A stretch of 49,392 nucleotides of DNA from [Eubacterium] saphenum (GTDB lineage Bacteria; Bacillota; Clostridia; Peptostreptococcales; Anaerovoracaceae). The stretch's first letter is position 1; each line of letters begins with the position of its first letter. A program made the translations under genes and the position numbers. Shown here piece after piece: positions 1 through 9,350 of the stretch. The DNA lies in the NCBI GenBank assembly GCA_004555725.1, contig SFHC01000021.1, positions 1-49,392 of the forward strand, in the 5' to 3' direction. The notes under the pieces were generated by a model, which was given only the letters and a program-made list of their open reading frames with translations, did no database searches and had not been told where the DNA came from.

Positions 1-2
1 AA

Positions 3-119
3 AACTCTTTTAACAAGGAGTGGATGTCAGCGAAAGCGATGTATGCAATACCTATATTAGTTATTGTTCCAGGTTGGGGAGTTTTCGGACGGTCTCCCCG
101 CTTTCAAGTGAAGCTTTGA
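3..119 (+). other. possible 3' end of a gene cut by the window edge
   Basis: One forward frame is open from base 3 to a TGA at 117-119. It encodes 38 residues with a hydrophobic stretch (AMYAIPILVIVPGWGVF). It could be the C-terminus of a gene that starts left of the window, but the family is not recognisable and chance openness over this length is not excluded. Confidence 0.2.
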
Positions 120-240
120 TGAAATCCAGCCGCCGCATTGCATTCATTTGACAGATTATGATATGATAAAACAGATACTGCACATGCAGAATAAGGATGA
201 AAACACAGCACAGAAACTGTGTTTTGGAGGCAATATATAT

Positions 241-1746
241 ATGAAATTGAAATCCATTCTCAATACGGCAGCGGTTCTGTCGCTGTCCTGCGCACTGCTT
301 GTAACGACCTCAGCCTGCCAGCCGCGCACACAGGCTGCAGCCCAGCAGTCTGCGCATACCGGTACCCAGTCTCAGGAGACGCCCGAGCCCGCATCAACCA
401 CAACGTTAGCGCAGAAATTATCCGCGTATAAAATTGATCTTCAGGAGTCCACCAAGGCGTTCGGGTCCAATGCCGGCATCCGGAACTATCTGAGGAATTG
501 GGCTTCCTCCCGCGACATTGCCTGCGAAACGGATGCCGCCGGAAACGTCATCATGACCAAGCAGAGTTCAGATGACTATCAGAAGGCTCCCCCAACAGTC
601 ATTGTATGCCCGTATGATGCACTGCAGGAGGATGAGGGGCTGGCCCCGATCGCTTCTGCGCTTTATGTTATCAATAATAATGAAAACACCGGAAAACTGA
701 CCGTAATATTCACGCAGGAAAAAGGTCATCAATTCACAGGCATCAAGAAGCTTGACAAGTCGCTGTTCACTGGCAAATCCCGCGTATTCTATATGAACGG
801 AACAAGCAAGGGCCAATTCTCTCTGAAAACAGCATCCAGCATGCTGCTGCAGTTTACGCACCCGCTGAAATACAGCAAGCCAGAATATACACTCGCCTAC
901 CGGATCACAATCCAGGGGCTGGACAGAGGACAGGTGAACTCCGACATCAGCGATAACAGTAACGCGATCCTGCGCATCAAGGATCTTCTGAACTACATGA
1001 AGAACGCAAACATCGGTTATAACATCGCCTCTATTCAGGGCGGAACCGATGATGCCCTCTCGCCGGGAAGCTGCACAGTCACCATCTGCGTTGACCCGAA
1101 CAGAGAAGAGAAATTCATTTCCCATATGGATAACGTCACTGAGCGTTTCAACGCAGACCGCGCGCATGAACATCCAGGAGCTACATATATATACAGTAAA
1201 ACTACTGTCCCAGAGAGGGTAATCAGCCAGGACAGCACGCAGACGCTCCTCGCGTTTATGTACACACTGATGAACGGGAAATACACGGACAACAACATCC
1301 GCGAAAACAATCTCTCTGATGAACCGTATTCTCTGAATAACATCAGCTACATCAAAACCGACAGAAACGGGGTGAAAATCAACTCCGTCGCCAACAGCCT
1401 GCTGGACAGCGACCTGACGGAGATCAAAAAAGCGCAGAAGACGCTTGCCGGGCTGACGGGGATGAGCACACGGGTTATCAGCACCTCCCCGATGTGGTCA
1501 GGCGATGAGAACGCCGCTTTTGTCAGCGACGTTTCAACCGCATATAAGAATTACTACGGCTCTGCGCTGAAATACAGTGATGCCTTTACTTCTACCGGAG
1601 CAGAGTACATCAGAAAAATGAATCCAAAGACGCAGATTGTCGTTGTAAACGTCAACGACAGCGTTATGGAAGCCTGCACGGGCACAATCATCGATTATCT
1701 GGCCGGCACCGTTCCGGGTCACGATGACAAGATAAAAAGCAAATAA
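241..1746 (+). CDS. lipoprotein with degenerate M20/PepD-like peptidase fold
   Basis: This 501-residue protein starts with a lipoprotein signal: a short basic N-terminus, a hydrophobic core, and a lipobox ending in Cys (TTSAC, residues 16-20). The mature protein should be anchored outside the membrane. A low-complexity Ala/Gln/Thr linker follows. The rest follows the order of M20C aminoacyl-histidine dipeptidases (PepD): an N-terminal catalytic-type half, a dimerisation-like insert around residues 175-320, and a C-terminal half with WSGDENAAF. The usual zinc ligands are not visible: the HxD strand reads CPYD and the paired glutamates read TQEKGH. I infer a binding or otherwise non-hydrolytic role. 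The ATG at 241 has a TTGGAGG Shine-Dalgarno; upstream in-frame codons do not. A shared terminator separates it from the convergent CoA-transferase gene. Confidence 0.6.
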   Translation: MKLKSILNTAAVLSLSCALLVTTSACQPRTQAAAQQSAHTGTQSQETPEPASTTTLAQKLSAYKIDLQESTKAFGSNAGIRNYLRNWASSRDIACETDAAGNVIMTKQSSDDYQKAPPTVIVCPYDALQEDEGLAPIASALYVINNNENTGKLTVIFTQEKGHQFTGIKKLDKSLFTGKSRVFYMNGTSKGQFSLKTASSMLLQFTHPLKYSKPEYTLAYRITIQGLDRGQVNSDISDNSNAILRIKDLLNYMKNANIGYNIASIQGGTDDALSPGSCTVTICVDPNREEKFISHMDNVTERFNADRAHEHPGATYIYSKTTVPERVISQDSTQTLLAFMYTLMNGKYTDNNIRENNLSDEPYSLNNISYIKTDRNGVKINSVANSLLDSDLTEIKKAQKTLAGLTGMSTRVISTSPMWSGDENAAFVSDVSTAYKNYYGSALKYSDAFTSTGAEYIRKMNPKTQIVVVNVNDSVMEACTGTIIDYLAGTVPGHDDKIKSK

Positions 1747-1752
1747 TCGCGC

Positions 1753-1791
1753 AAAAGAAAAAGGACTGCCTACAGCAGCCCTTTTTCTTTT
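1753..1791. terminator. bidirectional terminator
   Basis: AAAAGAAAAAGG and CCTTTTTCTTTT pair, closed by CTGC/GCAG around a short loop, with T tracts on both strands. It serves the convergent lipoprotein and CoA-transferase genes. On the minus strand it overlaps the last codons (KEKGLL) of the CoA-transferase. Confidence 0.75.
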
Positions 1792-3104
1792 GCCTGATCC
1801 CGAAGTTCTTCCCTGAACCTCGGATGCGCCAGAGAAATCATGGCGCACACCCGGTCCTTCATCTTCAGGTGTTTGAGATTTACGCATCCGTATTCTGTGA
1901 CAATGTATTCCACATCGGCGCGCGGAGTCGTCACCGTCGTTCCCGGAAGAAACGCCGCTGTGATATGACTGCGGATCTTTCCATTCTTCTCAAACGTCGA
2001 CGGGATTGCAATAAACGACTTTCCGCCGGACGCCATCTGTGCGCCCCGGACAAAATCCAGCTGGCCGCCGACGGCGCTGTACTGGCGCCCGGCAATATTG
2101 TCCGCCGCAACTTGTCCGGTCAGATCCACCGCAAGAGCCGTATTGACCGAAACCATATGATCATTCTTTGCAATCACTGCAGGGCTGTTCACAACCGCTG
2201 AAGGCGCCATGTAAATGTCGTCATTTTCATCCAGAAATTCATACAGGTCTCTTGTTCCCATCGCAAACCCCGCGGCAGACTTCCCTTTCCAGAACGTTTT
2301 TCTCTGGTTCGTGACATTGCCGTTTCTGATCAGTGCCATCATGGAATTTCCCAGCATCTCCGAATGGATCCCGAGGTCATTCTTTTCCTTCAGGCCATAA
2401 CCGACCGCACTCGCAATGCCTCCGATGCCGAGCTGAAAACAGTCTCCGTCATGGATTTGTTCCACCAGGTAATCCGATATTTTCTGCAGAACCGGCGACG
2501 GCGGAAGATCCTCCGCCTCCACCAGCGGATCGCTGACTTCGACGATGGCATCTGCCTGCTCTGCGCGGATCTGATTATCCATGCCATTCAGCCTCGGCAC
2601 ACAGCTGTTGACCTGCAGAACAACGCGATCCGCACACTCCATGACATAGGGGTCCGCAACCAGGCCGGACGTCCCGTACCGCATTCTTCCATATCGGTCC
2701 GGTGCAGAAACTTCGATAAACGCGACATCCGGTTTCCCGACAAAATTCACCCATTCTCTGGTCTGGCTGAGATGAAAACTGGTATAATCTGCTCGTCCAC
2801 AGGACGCGGCTCTTCTCTCCTGCGGACCCATGTAGTACGTCTCAACATGAAAGACTTCACTCTCCGGATCCATGACATCCAGCGACCTTGCTGCGTTGGA
2901 GCTGAGAATAGTGATATCTTCCAGCTCATCTTTTCTGCGCCCAAGCGCTTCTGCAAGCGCATACGCAACTGAAGTGCAGGTTCCGATGTATACGCGGTCC
3001 CCGCTGCGCACAAGTCTGGCCGCTTCGTCCGCTGTCATCAGCCTGCGCTCATATTCCCGTTTCCAGGATCCCGTCCGGAAATTTCTTTCTTTCTGATTCA
3101 ACAT
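1770..3104 (-). CDS. acetyl-CoA hydrolase/transferase family CoA-transferase
   Basis: This 444-residue protein matches the acetyl-CoA hydrolase/CoA-transferase family, which includes butyryl-CoA:acetate and 4-hydroxybutyrate CoA-transferases. These move CoA between a short acyl-CoA and a free acid, usually acetate, during anaerobic fermentation. Visible family marks are the N-terminal GDRVYIGT, the glycine-rich LGIGGIASAVGYGL, and IHSEMLGN, whose Glu is the expected catalytic residue that forms the acyl-enzyme. The C-terminal part has YSAVGGQLDFVRGA and VEYIVTEYGCVNLK, both typical. Length is normal. The ATG at 3104 has AAAGGGA upstream. It follows the small gene at 3123-3479 by 18 bp, so the two are probably co-transcribed. 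The substrate cannot be set from sequence alone. Confidence 0.85.
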   Translation of the reverse strand: MLNQKERNFRTGSWKREYERRLMTADEAARLVRSGDRVYIGTCTSVAYALAEALGRRKDELEDITILSSNAARSLDVMDPESEVFHVETYYMGPQERRAASCGRADYTSFHLSQTREWVNFVGKPDVAFIEVSAPDRYGRMRYGTSGLVADPYVMECADRVVLQVNSCVPRLNGMDNQIRAEQADAIVEVSDPLVEAEDLPPSPVLQKISDYLVEQIHDGDCFQLGIGGIASAVGYGLKEKNDLGIHSEMLGNSMMALIRNGNVTNQRKTFWKGKSAAGFAMGTRDLYEFLDENDDIYMAPSAVVNSPAVIAKNDHMVSVNTALAVDLTGQVAADNIAGRQYSAVGGQLDFVRGAQMASGGKSFIAIPSTFEKNGKIRSHITAAFLPGTTVTTPRADVEYIVTEYGCVNLKHLKMKDRVCAMISLAHPRFREELRDQAKEKGLL

Positions 3105-3122
3105 GCCGTCCCTTTCTGTCTT

Positions 3123-3479
3123 CTAAAGGACATTTCCTTTCTCATCTGTAATGATATACCCTTCTTTTCCAGCATCTTCTTCTGCTGCTTTCAGGATGTC
3201 ATAGAGCTCTTCCTCATCATCGGCAAAATCCTGCCACAGCGCACCGATGTTGTAATATCCGCAGACGTTATACATACACGGCTGCGTATAGTTTCTGGTG
3301 CAGCTTTTCAGCCGCTCCTCCAGCTCCTCAGTCTGCTCTTTTTTCATCGGATAGTAGCTTTGATTCTGCTGATACAGCCATGCTGATCGATTATCCATAT
3401 AAATAGCCTTCTTTCTACGCAATTGTGCAGCACGCTGAAGCACTTCTTTCTGGCGAAAACGCTCCAGCACGCGCTTCAT
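3123..3479 (-). CDS. small hypothetical protein upstream of CoA-transferase
   Basis: This encodes 118 residues and is not recognised. The N-terminus is strongly basic (MKRVLERFRQKEVLQ), the middle is rich in Tyr, Asn and Gln and includes two Cys (PCMYNVCGYYN), and the C-terminal third is acidic (FADDEEELYDILKAAEED). There is no signal peptide or membrane segment. A GGAGTG Shine-Dalgarno precedes the ATG. The tight 18-bp spacing to the CoA-transferase suggests co-expression, though no function follows from that. Confidence 0.6.
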   Translation of the reverse strand: MKRVLERFRQKEVLQRAAQLRRKKAIYMDNRSAWLYQQNQSYYPMKKEQTEELEERLKSCTRNYTQPCMYNVCGYYNIGALWQDFADDEEELYDILKAAEEDAGKEGYIITDEKGNVL

Positions 3480-3614
3480 TTCTCACTTTCACTCCGAACA
3501 CAGATGTCAGTTACAGCCCCGTATAGCCCGACGCATGATAATAGTTTAACATATCCTGTGCAGTTTGTCAGATTTCCCGGGAGCCTTTCTGCACATTTCC
3601 ATTTGACCGACAAA

Positions 3615-3654
3615 AAGAGGGCGTGCCCCTCTTTTGGGAATTGCACGCCCTCGT
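3615..3654 (-). terminator. terminator of the AGCS symporter gene
   Basis: A 10-bp perfect stem, GAGGGCGTGC with GCACGCCCTC (3617-3626 and 3643-3652), is followed on the minus strand by TTTTTG. It lies 30 bp past the symporter stop codon. Confidence 0.8.
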
Positions 3655-3681
3655 CTTCAGCATAATCAAAATGGACTCTGA

Positions 3682-5160
3682 TCAGCTGAGTTTTTCCTTG
3701 GTATGTACGTTTTCGATGCCGCCTTCTTCCTGTGCCCAGCTCTGCAGATTCTCCGTCGTCAGCTTTGGACGATCAGAGAAGAAGTCTTTCATCAGACGGA
3801 TTACTTCCGGTGAAAGTGCGAGGATGGCGATCAGGTTCGGGATGGCCATCATAGCATTGAGCGTATCCGCAACGGTCCACGCCAGATCCAGCTCCATTGT
3901 CGCTCCGACAACGATGAACAGGATAAAGACGATCTGATACGGTTTGATGACTTTGGTGCTCTTAAACAGGAACTCTGCGCAGCGTGTGCCGTACAGTGCC
4001 CAGCTCAGAACAGTCGAGAACGCAAACATGGCAATGCAGGTCGCGATGATGATAGCAGAAAGCTTGGATCCGAAGGTCGTAGAGAATGCCTGAATGGTCA
4101 GGTCTGTTCCCGCGGTTTTACCGTAGAATCCAACGGCTTTTCCAGATGCCAGTACAGCCAGCGCGGTCATGGTACAAATAACAATGGTATCTGCAAATAC
4201 TTCAAATGCACCAAAGAAACCCTGACGGATCGGATGGTCTGTATCTGCCGCCGCATGTGCGATCGGAGCAGAACCGAGTCCGGCCTCATTGGAGAATACG
4301 CCGCGTCCGATACCGGCCTTCATAGCCTGCATGATAACGGTTCCTGCAAGTCCGCCGCCGAGTGCTCTCGGATTGAACGCACCGACAAAGATGTCATGGA
4401 ATACAGAACCGAGTACGGTAACGTGCGTAAAGATAACGACCAGAGCAGTAACGATGTAAACAATCGCCATGACCGGAACCAGTTTTTCTGTTGTTGCTCC
4501 GATACGCTGCAGTCCGCCGAACAGAACAAGTGCAGTGAGAATTGCGATGATGATTCCGATAATCAGGTAAATTTTTGGCAGGCTTGCCTGCATGGCCGGA
4601 TTAAACGCCGTAAAAATCGTTCCAACAGACGTCGCAATCGTATTAACCTGCGTCATGTTTCCGATACCAAACGCTGCGATCATCGCAAACAGCGCGAACA
4701 ATGTGCCGAGCCATTTCCATTTTTTTCCGAGTCCGTTCTTGATATAATACATTGGTCCGCCGACCCAGTCACCCTTATCATTCTTCTGACGGTAGCGAAC
4801 AGAGAGCGTAACTTCAGTGAACTTGGTGCACATGCCGAACAGTGCGGAAATCCACATCCAGAAAACCGCTCCCGGGCCTCCGAGCGCAATCGCGCCGGTG
4901 ACACCGGCTATATTTCCCGTGCCGACCGTTCCGGCAAGCGCCGTCGTCATCGCCTGCACCGGTGAAAGCGATCCTTCTTTTACTTCCGTTTTTGAAAACA
5001 GCTTTCCAACCGTTTCCTTCATGATCAGTCCAAATTTCCGGAACTGAATAAACCCTGAGCGGAAGGACAGGAAGATTCCCGTGCCGACCAAGAGCGCCAG
5101 CATGACCGGGCCCCACATAAACCCGTTCAATGTGTTGATAAAATCCGTAAACGCTTTCAT
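3682..5160 (-). CDS. sodium:alanine/glycine symporter (AGCS family)
   Basis: This 492-residue protein has about ten to eleven hydrophobic helices and belongs to the alanine/glycine:cation symporter family. These import small neutral amino acids with Na+. Family marks include GPVMLALLVGTGIFLSFRSG near the start, ALAGTVGTGNIAGVTGAI with the conserved GTGNIAG, GGPMYYI, and GIGRGVFSNEAGLGSAPIAHA. The ATG at 5160 is preferred because GGAG lies 8 nt upstream; a GTG three codons earlier (5169) falls inside that ribosome-binding site. Transcription probably starts near 5331, giving a leader of about 170 nt. I saw no glycine riboswitch in it, although such elements often precede this family. A strong terminator ends the unit. 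Confidence 0.92.
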   Translation of the reverse strand: MKAFTDFINTLNGFMWGPVMLALLVGTGIFLSFRSGFIQFRKFGLIMKETVGKLFSKTEVKEGSLSPVQAMTTALAGTVGTGNIAGVTGAIALGGPGAVFWMWISALFGMCTKFTEVTLSVRYRQKNDKGDWVGGPMYYIKNGLGKKWKWLGTLFALFAMIAAFGIGNMTQVNTIATSVGTIFTAFNPAMQASLPKIYLIIGIIIAILTALVLFGGLQRIGATTEKLVPVMAIVYIVTALVVIFTHVTVLGSVFHDIFVGAFNPRALGGGLAGTVIMQAMKAGIGRGVFSNEAGLGSAPIAHAAADTDHPIRQGFFGAFEVFADTIVICTMTALAVLASGKAVGFYGKTAGTDLTIQAFSTTFGSKLSAIIIATCIAMFAFSTVLSWALYGTRCAEFLFKSTKVIKPYQIVFILFIVVGATMELDLAWTVADTLNAMMAIPNLIAILALSPEVIRLMKDFFSDRPKLTTENLQSWAQEEGGIENVHTKEKLS

Positions 5161-5233
5161 TACTCTCACTCCTCTCCTGAATAAGAACTTGCATTTTTTC
5201 CAGTTCGTTTACATGATTGCTTATGAATTCTAA

Positions 5234-5247
5234 TTCAATATATTGAA
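5234..5247. promoter_or_regulatory. 14-bp perfect palindrome in the AGCS leader
   Basis: TTCAATATATTGAA is self-complementary and lies between the predicted AGCS transcription start and its ATG. It could be an operator, but no regulator is identified. Confidence 0.3.
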
Positions 5248-5337
5248 CCCCGGACGACAAAATTTACCTTCTCTGCAGCATTCCCTTGCCTGCACATCGA
5301 TAACTCTAACTTATCGCCCCATCATTTTGATAGATCC

Positions 5338-5367
5338 ATTATACCACACTTGCATTTATTTTCACAA
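5338..5367 (-). promoter_or_regulatory. predicted promoter of the AGCS gene
   Basis: On the minus strand TTGTGA (5367-5362) and TATAAT (5343-5338) are separated by 18 bp. The -10 is preceded by TGG, giving an extended -10. Confidence 0.5.
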
Positions 5368-5869
5368 TACTTACTCAAAATTATATAACATTTTATATAT
5401 AAAAATATTTTTCATATCTTCTGTATATATTATTTCGCTTGTTTCAGATTCAAATTTCAACGTTTTCAACATTGTTTATTTAATATCAATAACATTTTCT
5501 CTCATTTTTGTGTTTTTATTCAAAGCACGCGAAAATTATTTTTAACCATTTTCTTTCCCATTCTTGTACTCTTGATGAAATATTTTTCACCATTATCCAC
5601 ATCACCATGATAAACTGTTAAAGTATTCGTGCATGAACTCCGGCGCGTATCCCTTCCTCACGCTGTTAGAAATCTCTGCTCATGTCCGGCAAAAGAAATC
5701 ATCCTGCGATTTCTACATCGTCACTGTCAAGACATGAAAAATATGGTAAACTTGAACCATTAGACTGACAGGCACCCTTTTCCGATATTCAAAACCATCG
5801 AGCTGCAGAATACCGGAAAGAAACGGATGCCCGCGGTCCACAGAAACCAAAAGGAGTGTACTCACAAAG
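5368..5869. other. AT-rich gap without a convincing gene
   Basis: About 500 bp of AT-rich sequence separates the divergent AGCS and AEC genes. Short open frames here have no Shine-Dalgarno and no recognisable protein. It must hold the AEC promoter, but I could not pick a clear one. Confidence 0.5.
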
Positions 5870-6820
5870 ATGTTAATTGTATTTATCAAAGTCATTACAA
5901 TTTTTGCAATGACTGGGGTCGGTTATGCCGCAAACAAATTTAAAATTCTTCCGGATTCCAGTGCGACACCGCTGACCAGTCTGCTGATCAATATTTCTAC
6001 CCCCTGCCTGATCTTAAATTCTATGGGCGGGACACACCTGACCGCCGGCACACTGAGGCAGACTTTAGAAGTTCTGATCGTCTCCAGCTGCGTCATGTTC
6101 CTCACTGCTTTGTTCTCGATTCCGATCGTAAAGCTGCTTCGCTGGAAGCCATTGGAAGACCAGGGCTGCATCATGGCCGTAATGACATCCATCAACACGG
6201 GATTCCTTGGTTTTCCAGTCGCCAAAGCGGTTTTTGGCAACAAAATTTTTTATCTGTTTGTCATTCAGAACATTGTATTAAACTTCTACATGTACAGCGG
6301 TCTGATCATCCAGCTGAATTACGGACAGAAAACGAGAATCAGTGCCAAAACGATGCTCCGCTCCATGTGTACAATGCCGATGTTCGCAACCCTTGCCGGC
6401 TGCGTCATTCTGTTCAGCGGCATTCGCCTTCCAGATCCTGTCATGACTTTTCTCAGCACCATGGGCGACATGACAATTCCGCTCTCCATGGTCCTGGTCG
6501 GCGTCCTCCTCGGCAGGAGCCATCTCGCTAAGCTGATCACCAATAAACGGCTTGTCGCCGTCTGCCTGATCGCAGACCTGTTCATGCCGGCTGTTTCTTT
6601 TCCGCTTGTGAACTGGCTTCCGATTTCCGCAGCGGCAAAACTGACCTGCATCTACGCAGAAGCCTTTCCGTGCGCAGTAATCACCGCCGCCGTTGCTGAA
6701 CAACAGCATAAAAATGCCCGCCTGCTCTCCGAAGGAATTGCACTGTCGACATTTTTTTCACTGGGCACGCTCCCGGTTGTAACAGCAGTCCTGATACACA
6801 TCTACGGCGGACTGATCTGA
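5870..6820 (+). CDS. AEC family transporter (auxin efflux carrier type)
   Basis: This 316-residue integral membrane protein has about ten hydrophobic helices in two five-helix halves, the layout of the AEC family. Bacterial members move malate, malonate or other small organic anions. Family features include the N-terminal GVGYAANKFKILP, the loop PCLILNSMGG, NTGFLGFPVAKAVFG in the middle, and the conserved PLSMVLVGVLLG in the second half. The ATG follows AAAGGAG by a slightly long spacer. It stands alone and meets the ABC-F gene at a shared terminator. The substrate is not predictable from sequence. Confidence 0.85.
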   Translation: MLIVFIKVITIFAMTGVGYAANKFKILPDSSATPLTSLLINISTPCLILNSMGGTHLTAGTLRQTLEVLIVSSCVMFLTALFSIPIVKLLRWKPLEDQGCIMAVMTSINTGFLGFPVAKAVFGNKIFYLFVIQNIVLNFYMYSGLIIQLNYGQKTRISAKTMLRSMCTMPMFATLAGCVILFSGIRLPDPVMTFLSTMGDMTIPLSMVLVGVLLGRSHLAKLITNKRLVAVCLIADLFMPAVSFPLVNWLPISAAAKLTCIYAEAFPCAVITAAVAEQQHKNARLLSEGIALSTFFSLGTLPVVTAVLIHIYGGLI

Positions 6821-6888
6821 TCGAACGAATGCCGGAACACCCGGAAATCTTCGGATTATACTGCTCGATCCCCTTCCACAGTTATAAA

Positions 6889-6944
6889 CAAACCGCCCTG
6901 TATAACCAGATGCCCCTTCCAGGACAGGCTATACAGGGCGGTTT
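6889..6944. terminator. bidirectional terminator between AEC and ABC-F genes
   Basis: AAACCGCCCTGTATA pairs with TATACAGGGCGGTTT around a loop of about 25 nt. It sits between convergent genes, with A- and T-rich flanks on opposite sides. Confidence 0.75.
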
Positions 6945-6950
6945 CTCTGT

Positions 6951-8771
6951 TTACATCAATTCTCCGCGGCTGATTCTTTCTGCCAGTTCATTCAGATATT
7001 CCCAGCGCTCCATTTTCTCTTCCAGCTGCTGCTCGATGGATTCTTTTTCTTTCGCGAGATCTGCGAGCTTCAGCGCTTCTGACGCATGTTTTTCCATCGC
7101 CGCGTCAATTTGCGCCGATTGTTCTTCCAATGCGGCGATGTCATCATCGATCGTCTCATACTCCTTCTGCTCGCGGTAGCTGAATTTCAGCCTGCGGCGC
7201 TCATGACGGCGTGACGAAGACGACGGCGTGCTTCCTTGCGCTTTTTCTTTTGTCCCCGACTCTTCTGAAGAGGAGGATGCTGCCTGCGCAGCCTCCCGTG
7301 CGTCCTTCTCATTCATATATTTGCTGTAGCCGCCGGTGTACTGACGGATGTTTCCGTTCTCTTCAAACGCAAAGGTCTTCACAACCAGGCGGTCCAGGAA
7401 GTAGCGGTCATGGGATACGATCATCACCGCGCCTGGGAAGTCGTCCAGATAATCCTCCAGGACGGTCAGAGTGTCAATATCCAGATCGTTGGTCGGCTCG
7501 TCCAGAATCAACACATTCGGCGCCTGCATCAGCACCGACAAAAGATAGAGACGGCGTTTCTCGCCTCCGGAAAGTTTGCCGATCTTGACAGAATGCATGT
7601 ACGATGGGAACAGGAACCGCTCCAGCATCTGCGACGCCGACAGATAGCCGTCTTTAGTGTGGACATTGCGCGCGATGTTCTCAATATACTTGATGATCCG
7701 AAGATCCGGATCCATATCTTCCGACTCCTGCGAGAAATATCCGATTTTCACCGTTTCTCCAACGGCAATCGAACCGCTGTCAGGCGGAATCAGTCCCATG
7801 ATGATCTTCAGCAGCGTGGTCTTGCCGCAGCCGTTGTTTCCAACGATTCCGATCCGGTCATTGCGAAGAATATTGTAACTGAAATCGCGAATATACGTCA
7901 CGCCGTCAAACGACTTGCTGATGTGCTGCAGCTCGATGACCTTCTTTCCAAGGCGCGAAGACAGTGTTCCGATTTCCAGCCGCGGATCTTCAAACGTCTC
8001 TTTGGCATCCTTAATCTGCTGAAAGCGCTGCACACGGCTCCTGGACTTGGTCGTCCTGGCCGGCGCCGTCCAGCGGATCCACTTCAGCTCCTTGCGGTAG
8101 AGGTTCGCACGTTTGCGCTCGTTTGCCTTTGCCAGCTCCAGACGCTCCTGCTTCGCAATCAGATAAGCCTCATAATTTCCTTCATATGAAACCAGCCGAC
8201 CTTTCTCAATCTCGCAGATATGATCCGTTACGCGCTCCAGAAAATAGCGGTCATGCGTGATCATGAACACCGCCCCTTTATAATCCGCCAGCTGCTCCTC
8301 CAGCCATTCAATAATCTGATTGTCCATATGGTTCGTCGGTTCGTCCAGAATCAGCAGATTGGTGTCACTGCACAGCACCGCCGCAAGAGCAACCCGCTTC
8401 CGCTGCCCGCCAGAGAGCTCACACATCTTCTTATCAAACTCCCCCATGCCGACCCGCGTCAGAAGCGTCTTTACCCGGTACTCCTCTGCGTTTCCCTTCA
8501 CATCCGCCAGCGCCTGCTCCAGCACCGTGTTCTCCGGATCATACGGAGGATTCTGCGGCAAATATCCCGTTCTCAGCACATGGTTGCGAATAATCTCCCC
8601 ATCATCTGCCTCCATCACCCCGGCAATAATCTGCAGCAGCGTCGACTTCCCGCTGCCGTTTACACCAACCAGGCCGATCTTATCCCCTTCATTGATACTC
8701 AGTTCAACATCTTCCAGAAGCTGCTTCTCCGAAAAACTCTTTTTAATGTGCTTAGCCGTCAGTAATACCAT
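6951..8771 (-). CDS. ABC-F family ATPase (Uup-like)
   Basis: This 606-residue soluble protein has two ABC ATPase domains and no membrane segment, the ABC-F layout that acts on ribosomes (translation factor or antibiotic protection). Domain 1 has Walker A GVNGSGKST, signature LSGGQRKRVALA and Walker B LLILDEPTNHMD. Domain 2 has GNNGCGKTT, LSGGEKRRLYLL and LILDEPTNDLD, and both have SHDRYFL-type switches. The linker WTAPARTTKSRSRVQRF and the C-terminal coiled coil (last 90 residues, many Glu, Lys and Ala) are Uup-like. The frame stays open upstream into a repeat array, but ATG 8771 has GGAAGG and begins with the usual VLLTAKHI strand. Its 5' leader may run through the repeats at 8846-9350. Confidence 0.9.
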   Translation of the reverse strand: MVLLTAKHIKKSFSEKQLLEDVELSINEGDKIGLVGVNGSGKSTLLQIIAGVMEADDGEIIRNHVLRTGYLPQNPPYDPENTVLEQALADVKGNAEEYRVKTLLTRVGMGEFDKKMCELSGGQRKRVALAAVLCSDTNLLILDEPTNHMDNQIIEWLEEQLADYKGAVFMITHDRYFLERVTDHICEIEKGRLVSYEGNYEAYLIAKQERLELAKANERKRANLYRKELKWIRWTAPARTTKSRSRVQRFQQIKDAKETFEDPRLEIGTLSSRLGKKVIELQHISKSFDGVTYIRDFSYNILRNDRIGIVGNNGCGKTTLLKIIMGLIPPDSGSIAVGETVKIGYFSQESEDMDPDLRIIKYIENIARNVHTKDGYLSASQMLERFLFPSYMHSVKIGKLSGGEKRRLYLLSVLMQAPNVLILDEPTNDLDIDTLTVLEDYLDDFPGAVMIVSHDRYFLDRLVVKTFAFEENGNIRQYTGGYSKYMNEKDAREAAQAASSSSEESGTKEKAQGSTPSSSSRRHERRRLKFSYREQKEYETIDDDIAALEEQSAQIDAAMEKHASEALKLADLAKEKESIEQQLEEKMERWEYLNELAERISRGELM

Positions 8772-8845
8772 ACAACCCTGTTCCTTCCCATTCGACAAAA
8801 TGAAACCTAGCAAGATGGTACCATCTGCAACGGGGAAATGCAAAT

Positions 8846-9350
8846 TCCTTCGGGAATTTCTGCTTTCCGGCGCGGGTTCCCGAACTTTTATTTTCTGCTT
8901 CGGGAACCCCGCCTTTTTATCATCATTCCCGAAGTGGTCTTCCTTCATTTCTTCGGGATTTTTTGCTTCTTTATTTTCTGCTTCGGGAACCCCGCCTTTT
9001 TATCGGTATTCCCGAAGTGGTCTTCCTTCATTTCTTCGGGATTTTTTGCTTCCGACGCGGGTTCCCGAACTTTTATTATCCACTTCGGGAACCCCGCCTT
9101 TTTTATCGGTATTCCCGAAGTGGTCTCCCTTCATTTCTTCGGGATTTTCTGCTTCCGGCGCGGGTTCCCGAACTTTTATTTTCTGCTTCGGGAACCCCGC
9201 CTTTTTATCGGTATTCCCGAAGTGGTCTCCCTTCATTTCTTCGGGATTTTCTGCTTCCGGCGCGGGCTCCCGAACTTTTATTTTCTGCTTCGGGAACCCC
9301 GCCTTTTTTATCGGTATTCCCGAAGGTTGGATCGCTGCAAACTTCGGGAA
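8846..9350. repeat. array I: tandem 102-bp hairpin repeats with TTCGGGAA arms
   Basis: Units begin with CTTCGGGAACCC at 8898, 8981, 9083, 9186 and 9288, giving spacings of 83, 102, 103 and 102 bp. A partial unit lies on the left (from 8846), and the last unit is truncated near 9326. Each full unit carries four copies of the TTCGGGA core in alternating orientation. In the unit at 9083 the outer arms are 9083-9094 (CTTCGGGAACCC) and 9162-9172 (GGGTTCCCGAA). The inner arms are 9111-9120 (ATTCCCGAAG) and 9137-9145 (CTTCGGGAT). Both pairs can stem together as a nested hairpin. The 83-bp unit lacks the outer right arm. The array sits between the divergent ABC-F and nuclease-like genes. T-run length differs between units, so reading frames do not persist. 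Confidence 0.85.

Noticed and set aside
5161..5335. Glycine riboswitch in the AGCS leader
   Set aside because: The conserved aptamer segments were not found when reading the leader on the minus strand.
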